NCBI RefSeq assembly: GCF_029223585.1 | Contig: NZ_CP119423.1 | Span: 2,108,001 to 2,172,000 of the forward strand | Reading direction: 5' to 3' | DNA from: Photobacterium sp. DA100 | Lineage (GTDB): Bacteria; Pseudomonadota; Gammaproteobacteria; Enterobacterales; Vibrionaceae | DNA: 64,000 nt | Shown: positions 34,348 to 43,176 of the stretch, piece by piece | How positions within the stretch are numbered: the first letter of the stretch is position 1 | Layout: each line of letters starts with the position of its first letter | Notes under the pieces: generated by a model | What the model was told of the DNA's origin: nothing | Seen by the model: the letters and a program-made list of their open reading frames with translations, nothing else | Databases searched by the model: none | Made by a program: the position numbers and the translations under genes

Positions 34348-37182
34348 ATGACTTCTCCTCGCTACCTTGTCGGTATTGATCTCGGGACAACCCACACCGT
34401 TGTCGCTTACACACCGATTTCAGACAACCTAGAATCGAGCCCGATTGAGATTTTCGAAATAGACCAACTTATCGCTCCAGGCGAGGTCGCCCGAAAACCA
34501 CTTCTCCCTTCTTTCCGCTACCACCCTGCCGCAGGTGAAATCGACCCATCACTGATGGTCTTGCCCTGGGATATCGAGCCTGTCGAGGGTGACATTGAAC
34601 ATGCCATCATCGGTGAGCTTGCCAGGGAAATGGGTGCCAAAGTGGAAGGCCGCCAGGTGGTGAGTGCCAAAAGCTGGTTATCACACACCGGCGTCGACAG
34701 AACCGAGGCTATCCTCCCCTGGTCATCCAATAGCAGTGTGGAGAAAGTCTCGCCGGTAATTGCTAGCGCCAGCTATCTCAACCATGTCCGCCAGGCATGG
34801 GATTACCACCATCAGGGTGACAAACTCAAAGATCAGGAAGTCGTAATCACCGTGCCGGCTTCCTTCGACGAAGGCGCGCGGGCCTTAACGTTAGAAGCGG
34901 CCAAGCTCGCTGGCTTCGGTGATATCCTGCTGCTCGAAGAGCCTCAGGCTGTCTGTTACGACTGGTATGCCAAGAACAAAGACCACGCCGAAGACATACT
35001 CAAGGATATCCCGCTGTTGATGGTCTGCGATGTGGGCGGCGGTACTACTGACTTGAGCCTGATCAAAGTTGGCACCAAAGACGACAAGCTGACGCTGGAC
35101 CGAATCGGGGTTGGTGACCACCTTATGCTTGGCGGTGACAACATTGACCTTGCCCTCGCCCATCTCGCCGAGCAGCGCTTGCATGGCGGCAGCAAGAAGC
35201 TAAGTGCGTCTGGTCTGTCTAAGCTGATCCAGCAGACCCGCAAAGTCAAAGAGCAGCTCCTTTCCGGCAATGCTCCTGACACGGCGAAGGTCACCATGCT
35301 GGGCAGTGGCTCCCGCCTGATTGGCGGCGCCAAGAGCATCGATATGACACGCGATGAAGTCCATCAAATCGCGCTTGATGGCTTCTTCCCGCGAACCGAC
35401 TTCAGCGATCAACCAAGCCATCGCCAGGCGGCTGTGATCGAGTTCGGTTTGCCGTATGCCGCGGATCCGGCTATCAGCAAACACCTGGCCCAATTCATCG
35501 CCCTGCATGATTCTGTTTGCCGAGAGTCCCTGGCAAATAGCACCTTGGCACCAGGCGCCGATCAGCCGGCCATTCCGGTTGCGGTATTGCTCAATGGTGG
35601 GGTTTTCAACAGTCCGTTGTTATCCAGCCGCGTACTGGACACCTTTTCTCACTGGAAAGGTGACACCGTCATACAGCTTGATAACCCACACCCGGATCTT
35701 GCTGTGGCCTATGGGGCCGTTGCCTATGCCAAAGCTCGCCATGGTGCCCAGCTCAAGATTGGTGGTGGCTCTGCCCGCTCCTTCTTCTTGGTACTGGAAA
35801 ATAAGAAACGCACAAAACAAGGCTTGTGCCTGCTGCCAAAAGGCATTGACGAAAGTACCGAAATTCGTCTGAAGGATCGCAAGTTCGCCCTGACCTTGGG
35901 CGAGCCGGTACGCTTTAACCTGGTTTCTTCAACCGACGACAGCCACACCCAAGCCGGAGAGATCTTTACCATAGATGAAGAGAGCTTTGTCTCACTGCCG
36001 CCTTTCATTGCCACCCTTGACAGTGATCGCGATCGTGCAGAACTGGCCGCCAACCAGAAAGATCGGGAAGAGGTCACCCTCGCCTGCCAGTTGACGGAAG
36101 TCGGCACCCTGCAACTGGAATGTGTCAGCATTCACGATGACACCAAGCGCTGGAAAGTCGAGTTTGCCATCCGCAAGGATTTGGCCAAACTGCACCGTGA
36201 CGGCGATGATTCGACCCTTGCTCAATCTGCTTTGCCTGCGCGCATGGACGATGCCATTGCCCTTGTCAAACAAGCCTATGGCGGCAGTACCAAAAACAGT
36301 GATCCCAAGACTATCAAGACGCTTCGTAGCCATTTGGAGAAAACCCTAGGCAAACGCGACAGCTGGGAAACGCCATGCCTGAGGGAGTTGGCAAACGCGC
36401 TACTCGAAAGCAAAAAAAGACGTCGCCGCTCCGATCTCCATGAAAGGAACTGGCTGAAACTGACTGGTTTTGCAATGCGCCCAGGTTTCGGTTACCCATC
36501 CGATGAATGGCGCATGGAGCAAGTCTGGCAGCTTTACCAACACGGTGTTCAGGCCGGTAGCAGCACGCAGACATGGAGTGATTGGTGGACATTCTGGCGC
36601 CGTATTGCCGGTGGCCTGAGCCAGGAGCAACAGCTGATCATCTACAAGGACATTGCGAAGTACATTAACCCTGCTGCAAGCCGTAACAGCAAACTGGCCA
36701 AGGAAATGCAAGAACGCAGCTATGAAGACATGGTAAGGCTGGCTGCCAGTTTAGAAAACTTGCCTTTCGACAAGAAGCTGCAGCTCATTGAGTGGATCTT
36801 CGGCCGGCTGCAAAAACCACAGTACTCCCAGGCCCATTGGTGGGCGATTGGCCGTATCGCAACCCGCAGTCCTTTCTATGGCAGTGCGCATAATTTGCTC
36901 ACGCCTCAGCACGTTGCCTACTGCTTGCCGGAGCTGATGGATTTCGACTGGCGCAAGGATCCAAACATCGCTTTTGCGGCGGTAATGATGTGTCGAATGA
37001 CCGGAGACCGTACTTTGGACATTGACGAAAATAACCGAAATGACGTTATATTGAAGCTAAAAGCCAGCAAAGCGCCAGAAAGTTGGATAGAAATGGTGTC
37101 AACCGTCAAGGTCTTGACAGAGAGTGAAACTAAGCGCGTATTCGGTGATGCACTACCAACAGGATTACGCTTAATCGATTAA
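34348..37182 (+). CDS. Long Hsp70-like protein with a large C-terminal extension (DUF3731-like)
   Basis: A 944-residue protein. Residues 1-600 repeat the Hsp70 ATPase fold (LVGIDLGTTHTVVAY, VCDVGGGTTDLSLI, LGGDNIDLALAHLAE) and the beta-rich domain seen in the preceding gene (VRFNLVSSTDDS, QLTEVGTLQLECVS). Residues about 620-944 are an additional alpha-helical region that I associate with DUF3731 (RRSDLHERNWLKLTGFAMRPGFGYPSDEWRMEQVW, WSDWWTFWRRIAGGLS). GGAG precedes the ATG at 34348. It is a paralogue of the upstream gene, and both face the same DUF2760 protein. The pair suggests a two-chaperone machine; the substrate is unknown. Confidence 0.88.
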   Translation: MTSPRYLVGIDLGTTHTVVAYTPISDNLESSPIEIFEIDQLIAPGEVARKPLLPSFRYHPAAGEIDPSLMVLPWDIEPVEGDIEHAIIGELAREMGAKVEGRQVVSAKSWLSHTGVDRTEAILPWSSNSSVEKVSPVIASASYLNHVRQAWDYHHQGDKLKDQEVVITVPASFDEGARALTLEAAKLAGFGDILLLEEPQAVCYDWYAKNKDHAEDILKDIPLLMVCDVGGGTTDLSLIKVGTKDDKLTLDRIGVGDHLMLGGDNIDLALAHLAEQRLHGGSKKLSASGLSKLIQQTRKVKEQLLSGNAPDTAKVTMLGSGSRLIGGAKSIDMTRDEVHQIALDGFFPRTDFSDQPSHRQAAVIEFGLPYAADPAISKHLAQFIALHDSVCRESLANSTLAPGADQPAIPVAVLLNGGVFNSPLLSSRVLDTFSHWKGDTVIQLDNPHPDLAVAYGAVAYAKARHGAQLKIGGGSARSFFLVLENKKRTKQGLCLLPKGIDESTEIRLKDRKFALTLGEPVRFNLVSSTDDSHTQAGEIFTIDEESFVSLPPFIATLDSDRDRAELAANQKDREEVTLACQLTEVGTLQLECVSIHDDTKRWKVEFAIRKDLAKLHRDGDDSTLAQSALPARMDDAIALVKQAYGGSTKNSDPKTIKTLRSHLEKTLGKRDSWETPCLRELANALLESKKRRRRSDLHERNWLKLTGFAMRPGFGYPSDEWRMEQVWQLYQHGVQAGSSTQTWSDWWTFWRRIAGGLSQEQQLIIYKDIAKYINPAASRNSKLAKEMQERSYEDMVRLAASLENLPFDKKLQLIEWIFGRLQKPQYSQAHWWAIGRIATRSPFYGSAHNLLTPQHVAYCLPELMDFDWRKDPNIAFAAVMMCRMTGDRTLDIDENNRNDVILKLKASKAPESWIEMVSTVKVLTESETKRVFGDALPTGLRLID

Positions 37183-37291
37183 GGTTCTGTTAGGGTTCAG
37201 CTGGTAATCTCATCAATCATAAATGAGAACTAACTTTTCTTCCTTAGAGATTTTCTCTGGGAATGTTTTTTGCCTAGCGAGTACACATCAC

Positions 37292-37495
37292 ATGAACCGT
37301 TCACAATATAAAGTTATCGCACAGAGGATTTTTAAATCTGAGAATCAACGCATTGCTGTTGAGGCTGTGATTTTCGAAGGCCTATCTAGCTATGAAGCAG
37401 AGAAGCGCTTTGATGTGCCAAAAGGTACGCTTTCACGCAACGTACGTAAATACAAGCGTGAAGTAGAATACCTAAACACTGTTGTAGCGGCTTAG
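37292..37495 (+). CDS. TrfB/KorA-like helix-turn-helix protein
   Basis: A 67-residue basic protein (MNRSQYKVIAQRIFKSENQRIAVEAVI, then SYEAEKRFDVPKGTLSRNVRKYKRE). The helix-turn-helix LSSYEAEKRFDVPKGTLSRN resembles the DNA-binding domain of plasmid repressors TrfB/KorA. On a chromosome this may be a domesticated regulator. The frame is open to an ATG at 37223, but the first 23 codons look unrelated. A strong bidirectional hairpin follows. Its target is unknown. Confidence 0.7.
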   Translation: MNRSQYKVIAQRIFKSENQRIAVEAVIFEGLSSYEAEKRFDVPKGTLSRNVRKYKREVEYLNTVVAA

Positions 37496-37514
37496 TAGTT
37501 AGCCAGCTTAAAGC

Positions 37515-37550
37515 AAAAAAACGGAGAATGGTTACATTCTCCGTTTTTTT
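37515..37550. terminator. Bidirectional terminator between TrfB-like and ABC-2 genes
   Basis: ACGGAGAATG / CATTCTCCGT with a GTTA loop, flanked by A7 and T7. Confidence 0.92.
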
Positions 37551-37582
37551 ATGCGTGGCTATTGATACGAAATACCCTAAGG

Positions 37583-38428
37583 CTACATCATACGCAACAT
37601 GTCATCCCGCCCTCGTAACCAGCAGCTCAGCCAATACAGCACCACGCCAACCGCCAGCATCACAAGATGCGAAAAATAACCAAACTCGGCAAAGACCGTA
37701 TATGCCGACGAGCTCGTCAAGATAGAAAAAGGCAACCCGTAAATCTCGGATAGCACGGCACCGGCTTCGCTCGACCCTGTTGCTTGGAACATCGCGATTT
37801 TAAACAGGATCACCGTCAGAATCGCCGCGAGAAGCGGGTATCTGGTCAACTGGGACAAAGCCATAAGTCCTGCGCCGATAGGAAAAAGGGCGATACTCAT
37901 CAATGCCAACCGGCCGGAAAAGGCCCACCAGTGGCCCAATAGATTTGCAATGGAGATCCCCCAGTTTGCCATCATCTCTTGATGTAGCCACAAGGTTGCC
38001 ATGACCCAAACGATAAAGTCGGCGGCAATCATCAAGGCAGAGGCTATCAATGGAATCACCACCAGCGCAAATATCAGTTTCGCAGCTACAGCCTGATAGT
38101 CAGAGACAGGCATTGAGCGCCAAAATAGTAAGCTGCCTTCCTGTTTTTCTTTGCGCAACGTTTTGGGGACGTAAATAAAGAACAACACCAGGTAAACAAT
38201 ACCGGCGACCACTTCGTTAAGCTTGCCGACCAACCCGGCAAACGTCCCTTGCGCTACCCCCCAGTCGATCACTCCCTGTCCGCTGGACTGGATCGAAAGG
38301 GCAACATTATCGCCCTGCATCACAAAGACAAAGTTAATGATCGCAAAGGCCAGCAGCAAAAGCGGTAACCGAATGACAATGCGGTGCTCAATCAATTCTT
38401 TTTCAAGCAGTGTGAACCAGGCTCTCAT
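37583..38428 (-). CDS. ABC-2-type transporter permease
   Basis: A 281-residue permease with six predicted membrane segments (LPLLLLAFAIINFVFVM, EVVAGIVYLVLFFIYVP, IFALVVIPLIASALMIAADFIV, and three more near the C-terminus). The sequence TLRKEKQEGSLLFWRSMPVSD after the second helix is typical of ABC-2 exporters. It overlaps the ATPase gene by 4 bases, so the two make one complex. The cargo is unknown; a lantibiotic-type self-immunity, lipid or drug exporter are all possible. Confidence 0.9.
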   Translation of the reverse strand: MRAWFTLLEKELIEHRIVIRLPLLLLAFAIINFVFVMQGDNVALSIQSSGQGVIDWGVAQGTFAGLVGKLNEVVAGIVYLVLFFIYVPKTLRKEKQEGSLLFWRSMPVSDYQAVAAKLIFALVVIPLIASALMIAADFIVWVMATLWLHQEMMANWGISIANLLGHWWAFSGRLALMSIALFPIGAGLMALSQLTRYPLLAAILTVILFKIAMFQATGSSEAGAVLSEIYGLPFSILTSSSAYTVFAEFGYFSHLVMLAVGVVLYWLSCWLRGRDDMLRMM

Positions 38429-39279
38429 ACATCCTCCTGCTGCAGGGCAATGAAGACCTCAGACAAAGAAGGTTCACAGACCTCACCGAGTGCCGATAGC
38501 TTTTCGGCTTTACCGTTTTCGAAAAAACACATGGACTCTTTTACCCCATGTTGGATATAGATGGGCCTCGCCGCTTCTGCTTGACGCAGATTTTCTTCGT
38601 TAACAATAACCTTCTGAAAGCGCCCTTTAAGCTCATCGACAGTGCCATTCATCACTGCTTTGCCTTTTTTTAAGATAAGCAGTTCGGTTAGCAGATGAGA
38701 CACCTCGTCAACTTCATGGCTAGCAATAATCATGGAACGCTCACCCTTCTTTAGCCACTCGATAAGCTGATTATAAAACCGCTCTCTGAACATCAGGTCT
38801 AAGCCAAGCGTGGGCTCATCCAAGATCAATAGTTTCACATCGGCTGACATTACCAGGGCTAGATGCAATTGCACCTTCATTCCTTTCGACAGACGCCCGA
38901 TTTTGGTTGATAGCGGAATATCCGTTTGCGATAAATACTGTTGGGCAAGCTCTTGGTCGAAATTTGGATGCACGCCTGCACTGTATTTGACGATTTGCCT
39001 TACTGTCATCCACTCCGGAAGTACGGCGACATCCGACAGGTAAGCCAAGTCCCGGACAATGTTTACACGTTCTTTTCTTGGTTCCAGCCCGAAAACACTC
39101 AGTGACCCATCATATTCATGAGCACCTAGTAAACACTTGATTAATGAAGATTTCCCGGCACCATTGTGGCCCAGAATCCCCAACACCTGCCCCGGTTTAA
39201 TTGTAAAATTAATGCCCATCAGCGCTCGGAACCTCCCGTAGCTTTTTCCCAGCTGATGTGCTTCTACCAATGTATCCAC
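38425..39279 (-). CDS. ABC transporter ATP-binding protein of an ABC-2 exporter
   Basis: A 284-residue ATPase with Walker A GHNGAGKSS, Walker B LLILDEPT, switch His in IIASHEVDE, and a non-canonical signature LSKGMKVQL instead of LSGGQ, as seen in the YtrB/NatA-like group. A C-terminal region of about 70 residues (VDELKGRFQKVIVNEENLRQAE) follows. Translationally coupled with the permease downstream. Regulation is not visible. Confidence 0.92.
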   Translation of the reverse strand: MDTLVEAHQLGKSYGRFRALMGINFTIKPGQVLGILGHNGAGKSSLIKCLLGAHEYDGSLSVFGLEPRKERVNIVRDLAYLSDVAVLPEWMTVRQIVKYSAGVHPNFDQELAQQYLSQTDIPLSTKIGRLSKGMKVQLHLALVMSADVKLLILDEPTLGLDLMFRERFYNQLIEWLKKGERSMIIASHEVDEVSHLLTELLILKKGKAVMNGTVDELKGRFQKVIVNEENLRQAEAARPIYIQHGVKESMCFFENGKAEKLSALGEVCEPSLSEVFIALQQEDV

Positions 39280-39592
39280 TATTTAACCTTTTACTTAATA
39301 TTTAATTCTCACATAAGCATACTATCAGGAATGCCGTAGCCCTAATACTAATAGTCTAGATACAGGTATATGTATTTAATTACATCCCAACAAGGAAGAA
39401 ACAGCGTGCATATGGAATAAAGAAAAATGTGCCAATCGTTTGATTGACACATTTAAGAGGCATATGAGGGGGTTACTCTAGATAAATAGAGCAACAATTT
39501 CTGAAACATGTATATGTTCAGAGAATTATTGAATTAACCCAACAGTATTCAAACTGAAGGCGGGCTAATGTCAGCAATAGGCTGAAGTGTTT
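39280..39592. other. Intergenic stretch with one hairpin
   Basis: 313 bases. It holds an inverted repeat at 39425-39453, listed separately, and the presumed promoter of the ABC-2 pair. No small gene is seen. Confidence 0.45.
39425..39453 (-). terminator. Hairpin, possible terminator of the acidic small gene
   Basis: AAATGTGCCAATC / GATTGACACATTT forms a 13-base stem with one mismatch and a GTTT loop. The minus strand continues with TTTTTCT. It is 140 bases beyond the nearest stop (39593), so it would end a long 3' untranslated region. Confidence 0.55.
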
Positions 39593-39919
39593 TTATTCTT
39601 CGTTTGTTTCAACTAGTTCTTCGGGAGAAACACCATCTTTTTCCATAAGCGCGAGAATTTCCATCATACGTACCTGACGGGCTTCATCTTTAAACTCATG
39701 GAGAACAGCAATAAGATTGTTAATTTTGTGTAGAGGCATGCGCTTAATCACCGCTTTCTGACGTCCCGGTACTTCATCAGCAAAATCGATTAGTACCTGG
39801 CGGTAGTCAACACGCTCTTCTTTTATAACACCTGTTTTAGTATCAACTTTTACAGTTTTAGCTTCAACACTATTAAGCATCGCTGATAATGCTTTCTCAG
39901 CAGCTGCAAAGTTATCCAT
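39593..39919 (-). CDS. Small acidic hypothetical protein (108 residues)
   Basis: No family recognised. The protein is predicted helical and strongly acidic at its C-terminus (SPEELVETNEE), with no signal or membrane segment. AGAGG lies 8 bases before the ATG at 39919; the codon before it (TTG) is less likely. It is isolated, with gene-free DNA on both sides. Confidence 0.65.
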   Translation of the reverse strand: MDNFAAAEKALSAMLNSVEAKTVKVDTKTGVIKEERVDYRQVLIDFADEVPGRQKAVIKRMPLHKINNLIAVLHEFKDEARQVRMMEILALMEKDGVSPEELVETNEE

Positions 39920-40390
39920 CAATATTACCTCTTAAACTGAATATCATGCACTGAAGTCGCCGACTGAAATGGCTATTCAAGCGATGTCATGATGATATGC
40001 AAATAACATTCAAAAATATTTTATCTTGCATCGATGGCAAGAGAATTCTTTTCATATTGAACCACATTCAATGCAGCACATAAGTTGTCAGAAGCAAAGA
40101 GTGGCAATAGTTAGGAACTACAACGGGTAGATACGATGATAATACCTCTTGTTAGAATCCTTGTGAACATAAATTTAAGGAAATTATCAAATATTCAGCA
40201 ATCAGCAGGGTTTGACTGCATATAGTGATTGTGGACTAGGGTGTACACTTTAGCAAATAGATTCACCAAAGCGCATTAAGCCTGCCAACATTTTCTCTAA
40301 TATTGAACATCATGAAGCCAGCTCCAGCCCCCTGCAAGTGACTTCGATATATACTCTTACATATGGCTGGCTTACACCACAACTATTATC
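39920..40390. other. Gene-free stretch upstream of RNase T2
   Basis: 470 bases of A+T-rich DNA between divergent genes. It must carry the promoter of the small acidic gene and of the RNase T2 gene. No structured element was recognised. Confidence 0.4.
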
Positions 40391-41359
40391 ATGGCTTGGT
40401 TATTAAAGCGGTTAATTCAATTACTAATAGTTACTAGTTTTACGGCAGTGTCATTTGCCTCAAGCAAAGTGAAAGGTGTATTCGAAGCAACAAAACCTTG
40501 CCCTGCATTTCAATCTTTTCGCCAACATTCCAACCCTGGTGATATCAACGTGATACCACAACAGCAATATGCCATTCATGCCCGTAACAAACCCGATGGA
40601 GAGTGGCTGCAAATTGTTGTCCCCGCAGCCTCTCCGGCACTACGCTGGGTTAACCTATCTTGCGGGCAGTCCGATTTTTCACCTCCGCTCAAGGAAAAGG
40701 TAACCAATCAGCAGTGCAAAGCCAAAGGCCAATATGATTCGTACTTGCTTGCTATTAGCTGGCAGCATGGTTTCTGCGAGCATGCTACTGGGCATGCAGC
40801 GAAGCCGGAATGCACAGCCATCCACCGACAGCAGCTCGCCATTTACAACCTTACCCTACACGGCTTATGGCCCACTCGGCAATCTTGCGGTATTCGCTAT
40901 GGCTACTGCGATCCGGATAAAGCCATGGAACTAAAACCAGAGACAATCGATGCTATCGCTCCCTGGATACCCAATTTTTATTACCAGACAGATTTTGGGG
41001 CATATCAATGGAAAAAGCACGGGAGCTGCCAACACCGTGAGGATGATGACTATTTTCTCTTAGCCACCTCATTAGTCCGCCAAGTTGATGCCTCATTAAT
41101 TGGACGATATATCAAACAGCATGCTGGCCAACAGATGCCTATTGAGCCGTTCAAGCAAGTACTTACCGATAGTTTTGGCTCCCATGCCGTCAATCGGATC
41201 CAGCTATCGTGCATTAAAAAACGCTACCTCCAGGAAATAAGATTAAGTTTGGGCAAGGATTTTGAACAACAGGACTCCCTCTCCAGCATACTCTCTTCGG
41301 GCCCGGCTCTGCCGTCGTTTGCCGGAAACTGTGGCCCTACCGTGGTGATTGAAAATTGA
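40391..41359 (+). CDS. Secreted ribonuclease of the T2 family (RNase I type)
   Basis: A 322-residue secreted RNase. The signal peptide ends at about residue 23 (VTSFTAVSFA). The two conserved active-site segments are present: CAS I LTLHGLWPT (His157) and CAS II YQWKKHGSC (Lys209, His210). The first 100 residues after the signal (CPAFQSFRQHSNPGD ... EWLQIVVPAASPALRWVNLSCG) form an extra SH3-like N-terminal domain that E. coli RNase I lacks. Cleaves single-stranded RNA with no strict base preference in the periplasm or outside. It lies upstream of a tRNA gene but is not linked to it. Confidence 0.9.
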   Translation: MAWLLKRLIQLLIVTSFTAVSFASSKVKGVFEATKPCPAFQSFRQHSNPGDINVIPQQQYAIHARNKPDGEWLQIVVPAASPALRWVNLSCGQSDFSPPLKEKVTNQQCKAKGQYDSYLLAISWQHGFCEHATGHAAKPECTAIHRQQLAIYNLTLHGLWPTRQSCGIRYGYCDPDKAMELKPETIDAIAPWIPNFYYQTDFGAYQWKKHGSCQHREDDDYFLLATSLVRQVDASLIGRYIKQHAGQQMPIEPFKQVLTDSFGSHAVNRIQLSCIKKRYLQEIRLSLGKDFEQQDSLSSILSSGPALPSFAGNCGPTVVIEN

Positions 41360-41504
41360 TTACTTTTAAATCAGACAAATAGATTTAGAGCTAATAATGA
41401 GAGGCAGGTATTATTTTCACAAACTTAGCCTATTGCATTCTTATCTTGGTACTGTAGAATCATTGTCAATCATTCGCTAAAGCAATGAATATAAAGCCTT
41501 TTGG

Positions 41505-41581
41505 CGGACATTAGCGCAGTTTGGTAGCGCACTACTCTGGGGGAGTAGGGGTCGCTGGTTCAAATCCAGTATGTCCGACCA
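41505..41581 (+). tRNA. tRNA-Pro(GGG)
   Basis: A complete 77-base cloverleaf: acceptor CGGACAT pairs with ATGTCCG, D arm GCGC...GCGC, anticodon stem CTACT/AGTAG with loop CTGGGGG giving anticodon GGG, T arm GCTGGTTCAAATCCAGT, and an encoded CCA end. GGG reads CCC and CCU proline codons. Confidence 0.95.
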
Positions 41582-41911
41582 AAGGGCTTTTTGTTTTCCT
41601 GCCACCACGCTGTCCAGCGTATCACCCATATGCAATGCATTTGACGCTTATTTAACACAACAGATCCGGGCGATTGGGTTAAACTACTGAAGCGTATCGT
41701 TATTGGTGCCTACCCCTCGCAAATAGCGAAGTTCTACTGCATTGATTTTTCCTATTGAGCCGAGGTATCTTCACACTTGAGCGACACAGTTACACTATTT
41801 TTGGCGCGACTCGCCTTACAAGGGATTTTAGAAACACATGCTTTTTTTCATTAGCCGGAGAAGTCAGCGTTCTCTGGCAGGTTTACCAGCCCAACCAAAA
41901 TCCGGGACGTT
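41582..41911. other. Stretch between tRNA-Pro and sanA
   Basis: About 330 bases. CCAAAGGGCTTTTTGTTTT right after the tRNA resembles a terminator and its arm AAAGGGCTTT is nearly complementary to AAAGCCTTTT before the tRNA. The rest has no gene; GGAG-like elements are poor. The sanA promoter should lie within it. Confidence 0.45.
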
Positions 41912-42589
41912 ATGAAGTTATTGAATATCATACGTTTCAGTGCCATTGGCTGTATTTTACTTATCTCCTGTATCTTATTGATCGACAGATGGTTCTCCGA
42001 TCAAGCCTCGTCTCGGATCTTTGCTAGCACGCAAGACACCCCTACCCGCTCTATTGGTCTAGTGCTCGGTACCAGCAAATATATCGCCCGCTCACTAAAC
42101 CCTTATTATCAATACCGGATCGATGCCGCCCAGCAGCTATACAAAGAAGGAAAAGTCGATATTTTGCTACTGAGTGGCGATAATGCCCACCGCTCATACA
42201 ACGAGCCATGGACAATGAAACGAGATTTGCTTAAATCGGGTATTCCAGAGCAAGACATCGTACTGGATTATGCCGGATTCAGAACCCTAGATTCTGTCGT
42301 CAGAGCCAAGAGTGTCTTCGATGCCAACCACTTCGTTATTATTACCCAACGCTTTCACTGTGAGCGTGCATTGTTTATTGCTGGCAGGAATAAAATTGAT
42401 GCGATATGCCTTGCGGTCCCAGAGCCCAAGGGATTGGCAGGACTAAAAATAAGGGTTCGTGAAGTGCTTGCCAGGATCAAAGCTCTTATAGATGTATATA
42501 TTCTTGATATGAAACCTAAATTTGCCGGACCTAAAGAACCGATTGAAAGAGAGCCCCTTGAGCTAGAAGGTCCTCACCGACCAAGCTAA
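41912..42589 (+). CDS. sanA: SanA-family envelope protein (DUF218/YdcF-like)
   Basis: A 225-residue protein with an N-terminal membrane anchor (SAIGCILLISCILLIDRWF) and a DUF218 domain. Motifs shared with E. coli SanA are VLGTSKYI, YRIDAAQQLYKEGKVDILLLSGDN, SYNEPWTMKRDLL, LDYAGFRTLDSVVRAKSVF and ITQRFHCERALFIA. SanA affects envelope permeability and vancomycin sensitivity at high temperature. The C-terminal Pro/Glu-rich tail is lineage-specific. The start at 41912 lacks a strong ribosome binding site but matches the family N-terminus. Confidence 0.9.
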   Translation: MKLLNIIRFSAIGCILLISCILLIDRWFSDQASSRIFASTQDTPTRSIGLVLGTSKYIARSLNPYYQYRIDAAQQLYKEGKVDILLLSGDNAHRSYNEPWTMKRDLLKSGIPEQDIVLDYAGFRTLDSVVRAKSVFDANHFVIITQRFHCERALFIAGRNKIDAICLAVPEPKGLAGLKIRVREVLARIKALIDVYILDMKPKFAGPKEPIEREPLELEGPHRPS

Positions 42590-43176
42590 ATTTACCGTCC
42601 CGATGCATCTCCCAGCTTTGCTTTACCGACCACTCGCTGGGAGATACGCTGCTGATTTATTTTATCGAAGCATTGCCTGTCGATAATACCGCCCCTCCTT
42701 TAGACAAAGCATCGAATGACTTTATAAATTTTGCCCTGACATTGCGGACATGCACTTGTGCATCCTGCCTAATACGCTTCCGAGTCCCTTGCTGTTTCAT
42801 GCTACCTGCCAACAATCAATTCACACAATTACCTTTCTGCCAGTTATGATACCCATCGCATAACAACTGTAAAATAGCCTAAGACCAGCAACCCTGATCA
42901 ATGAGAGTAATATCACATACTGTAACGACAATGTTCATACCGAGTTCTTTGAGCCGCGGATCTGCGCCTCGCCGCAAAAAGTCGTCCGTAGAAATGGGTA
43001 CTTTTCTACACATTCCAACTTCATAACCTCACACTTCAATCAATCCAATCGTCAATTGGCCAACAATTGAACGCAAACATATTAACAAAACAAAAACAGT
43101 TGGTAACATTCATAGCAAGTCACCTGAGTGCACATGATTGCACTTGATAACTATAATCAGATGAAAGGAAACTACT
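42590..43176. promoter_or_regulatory. Intergenic region upstream of the INDY carrier
   Basis: 587 bases. It holds a possible 47-codon gene on the minus strand (42657-42800). At 42902-42917 TGAGAGTAATATCACA matches the CRP consensus at nine of ten half-site positions, about 260 bases before the carrier start. No other element is seen. Confidence 0.45.
42657..42800 (-). CDS. Possible small basic protein (47 residues)
   Basis: The minus strand encodes MKQQGTRKRIRQDAQVHVRN... ending GNASIK, a basic peptide with an AGG ribosome-binding element 5 bases before the ATG. It is composed like a real coding sequence and lies in an otherwise empty 587-base gap, but no family is recognised and the length is close to chance. 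Treat as tentative. Confidence 0.35.
   Translation of the reverse strand: MKQQGTRKRIRQDAQVHVRNVRAKFIKSFDALSKGGAVLSTGNASIK

Noticed and set aside
41755..42027. 90-codon frame overlapping the start of sanA
   Set aside because: It overlaps the sanA coding start in another frame, and sanA matches a known family throughout.
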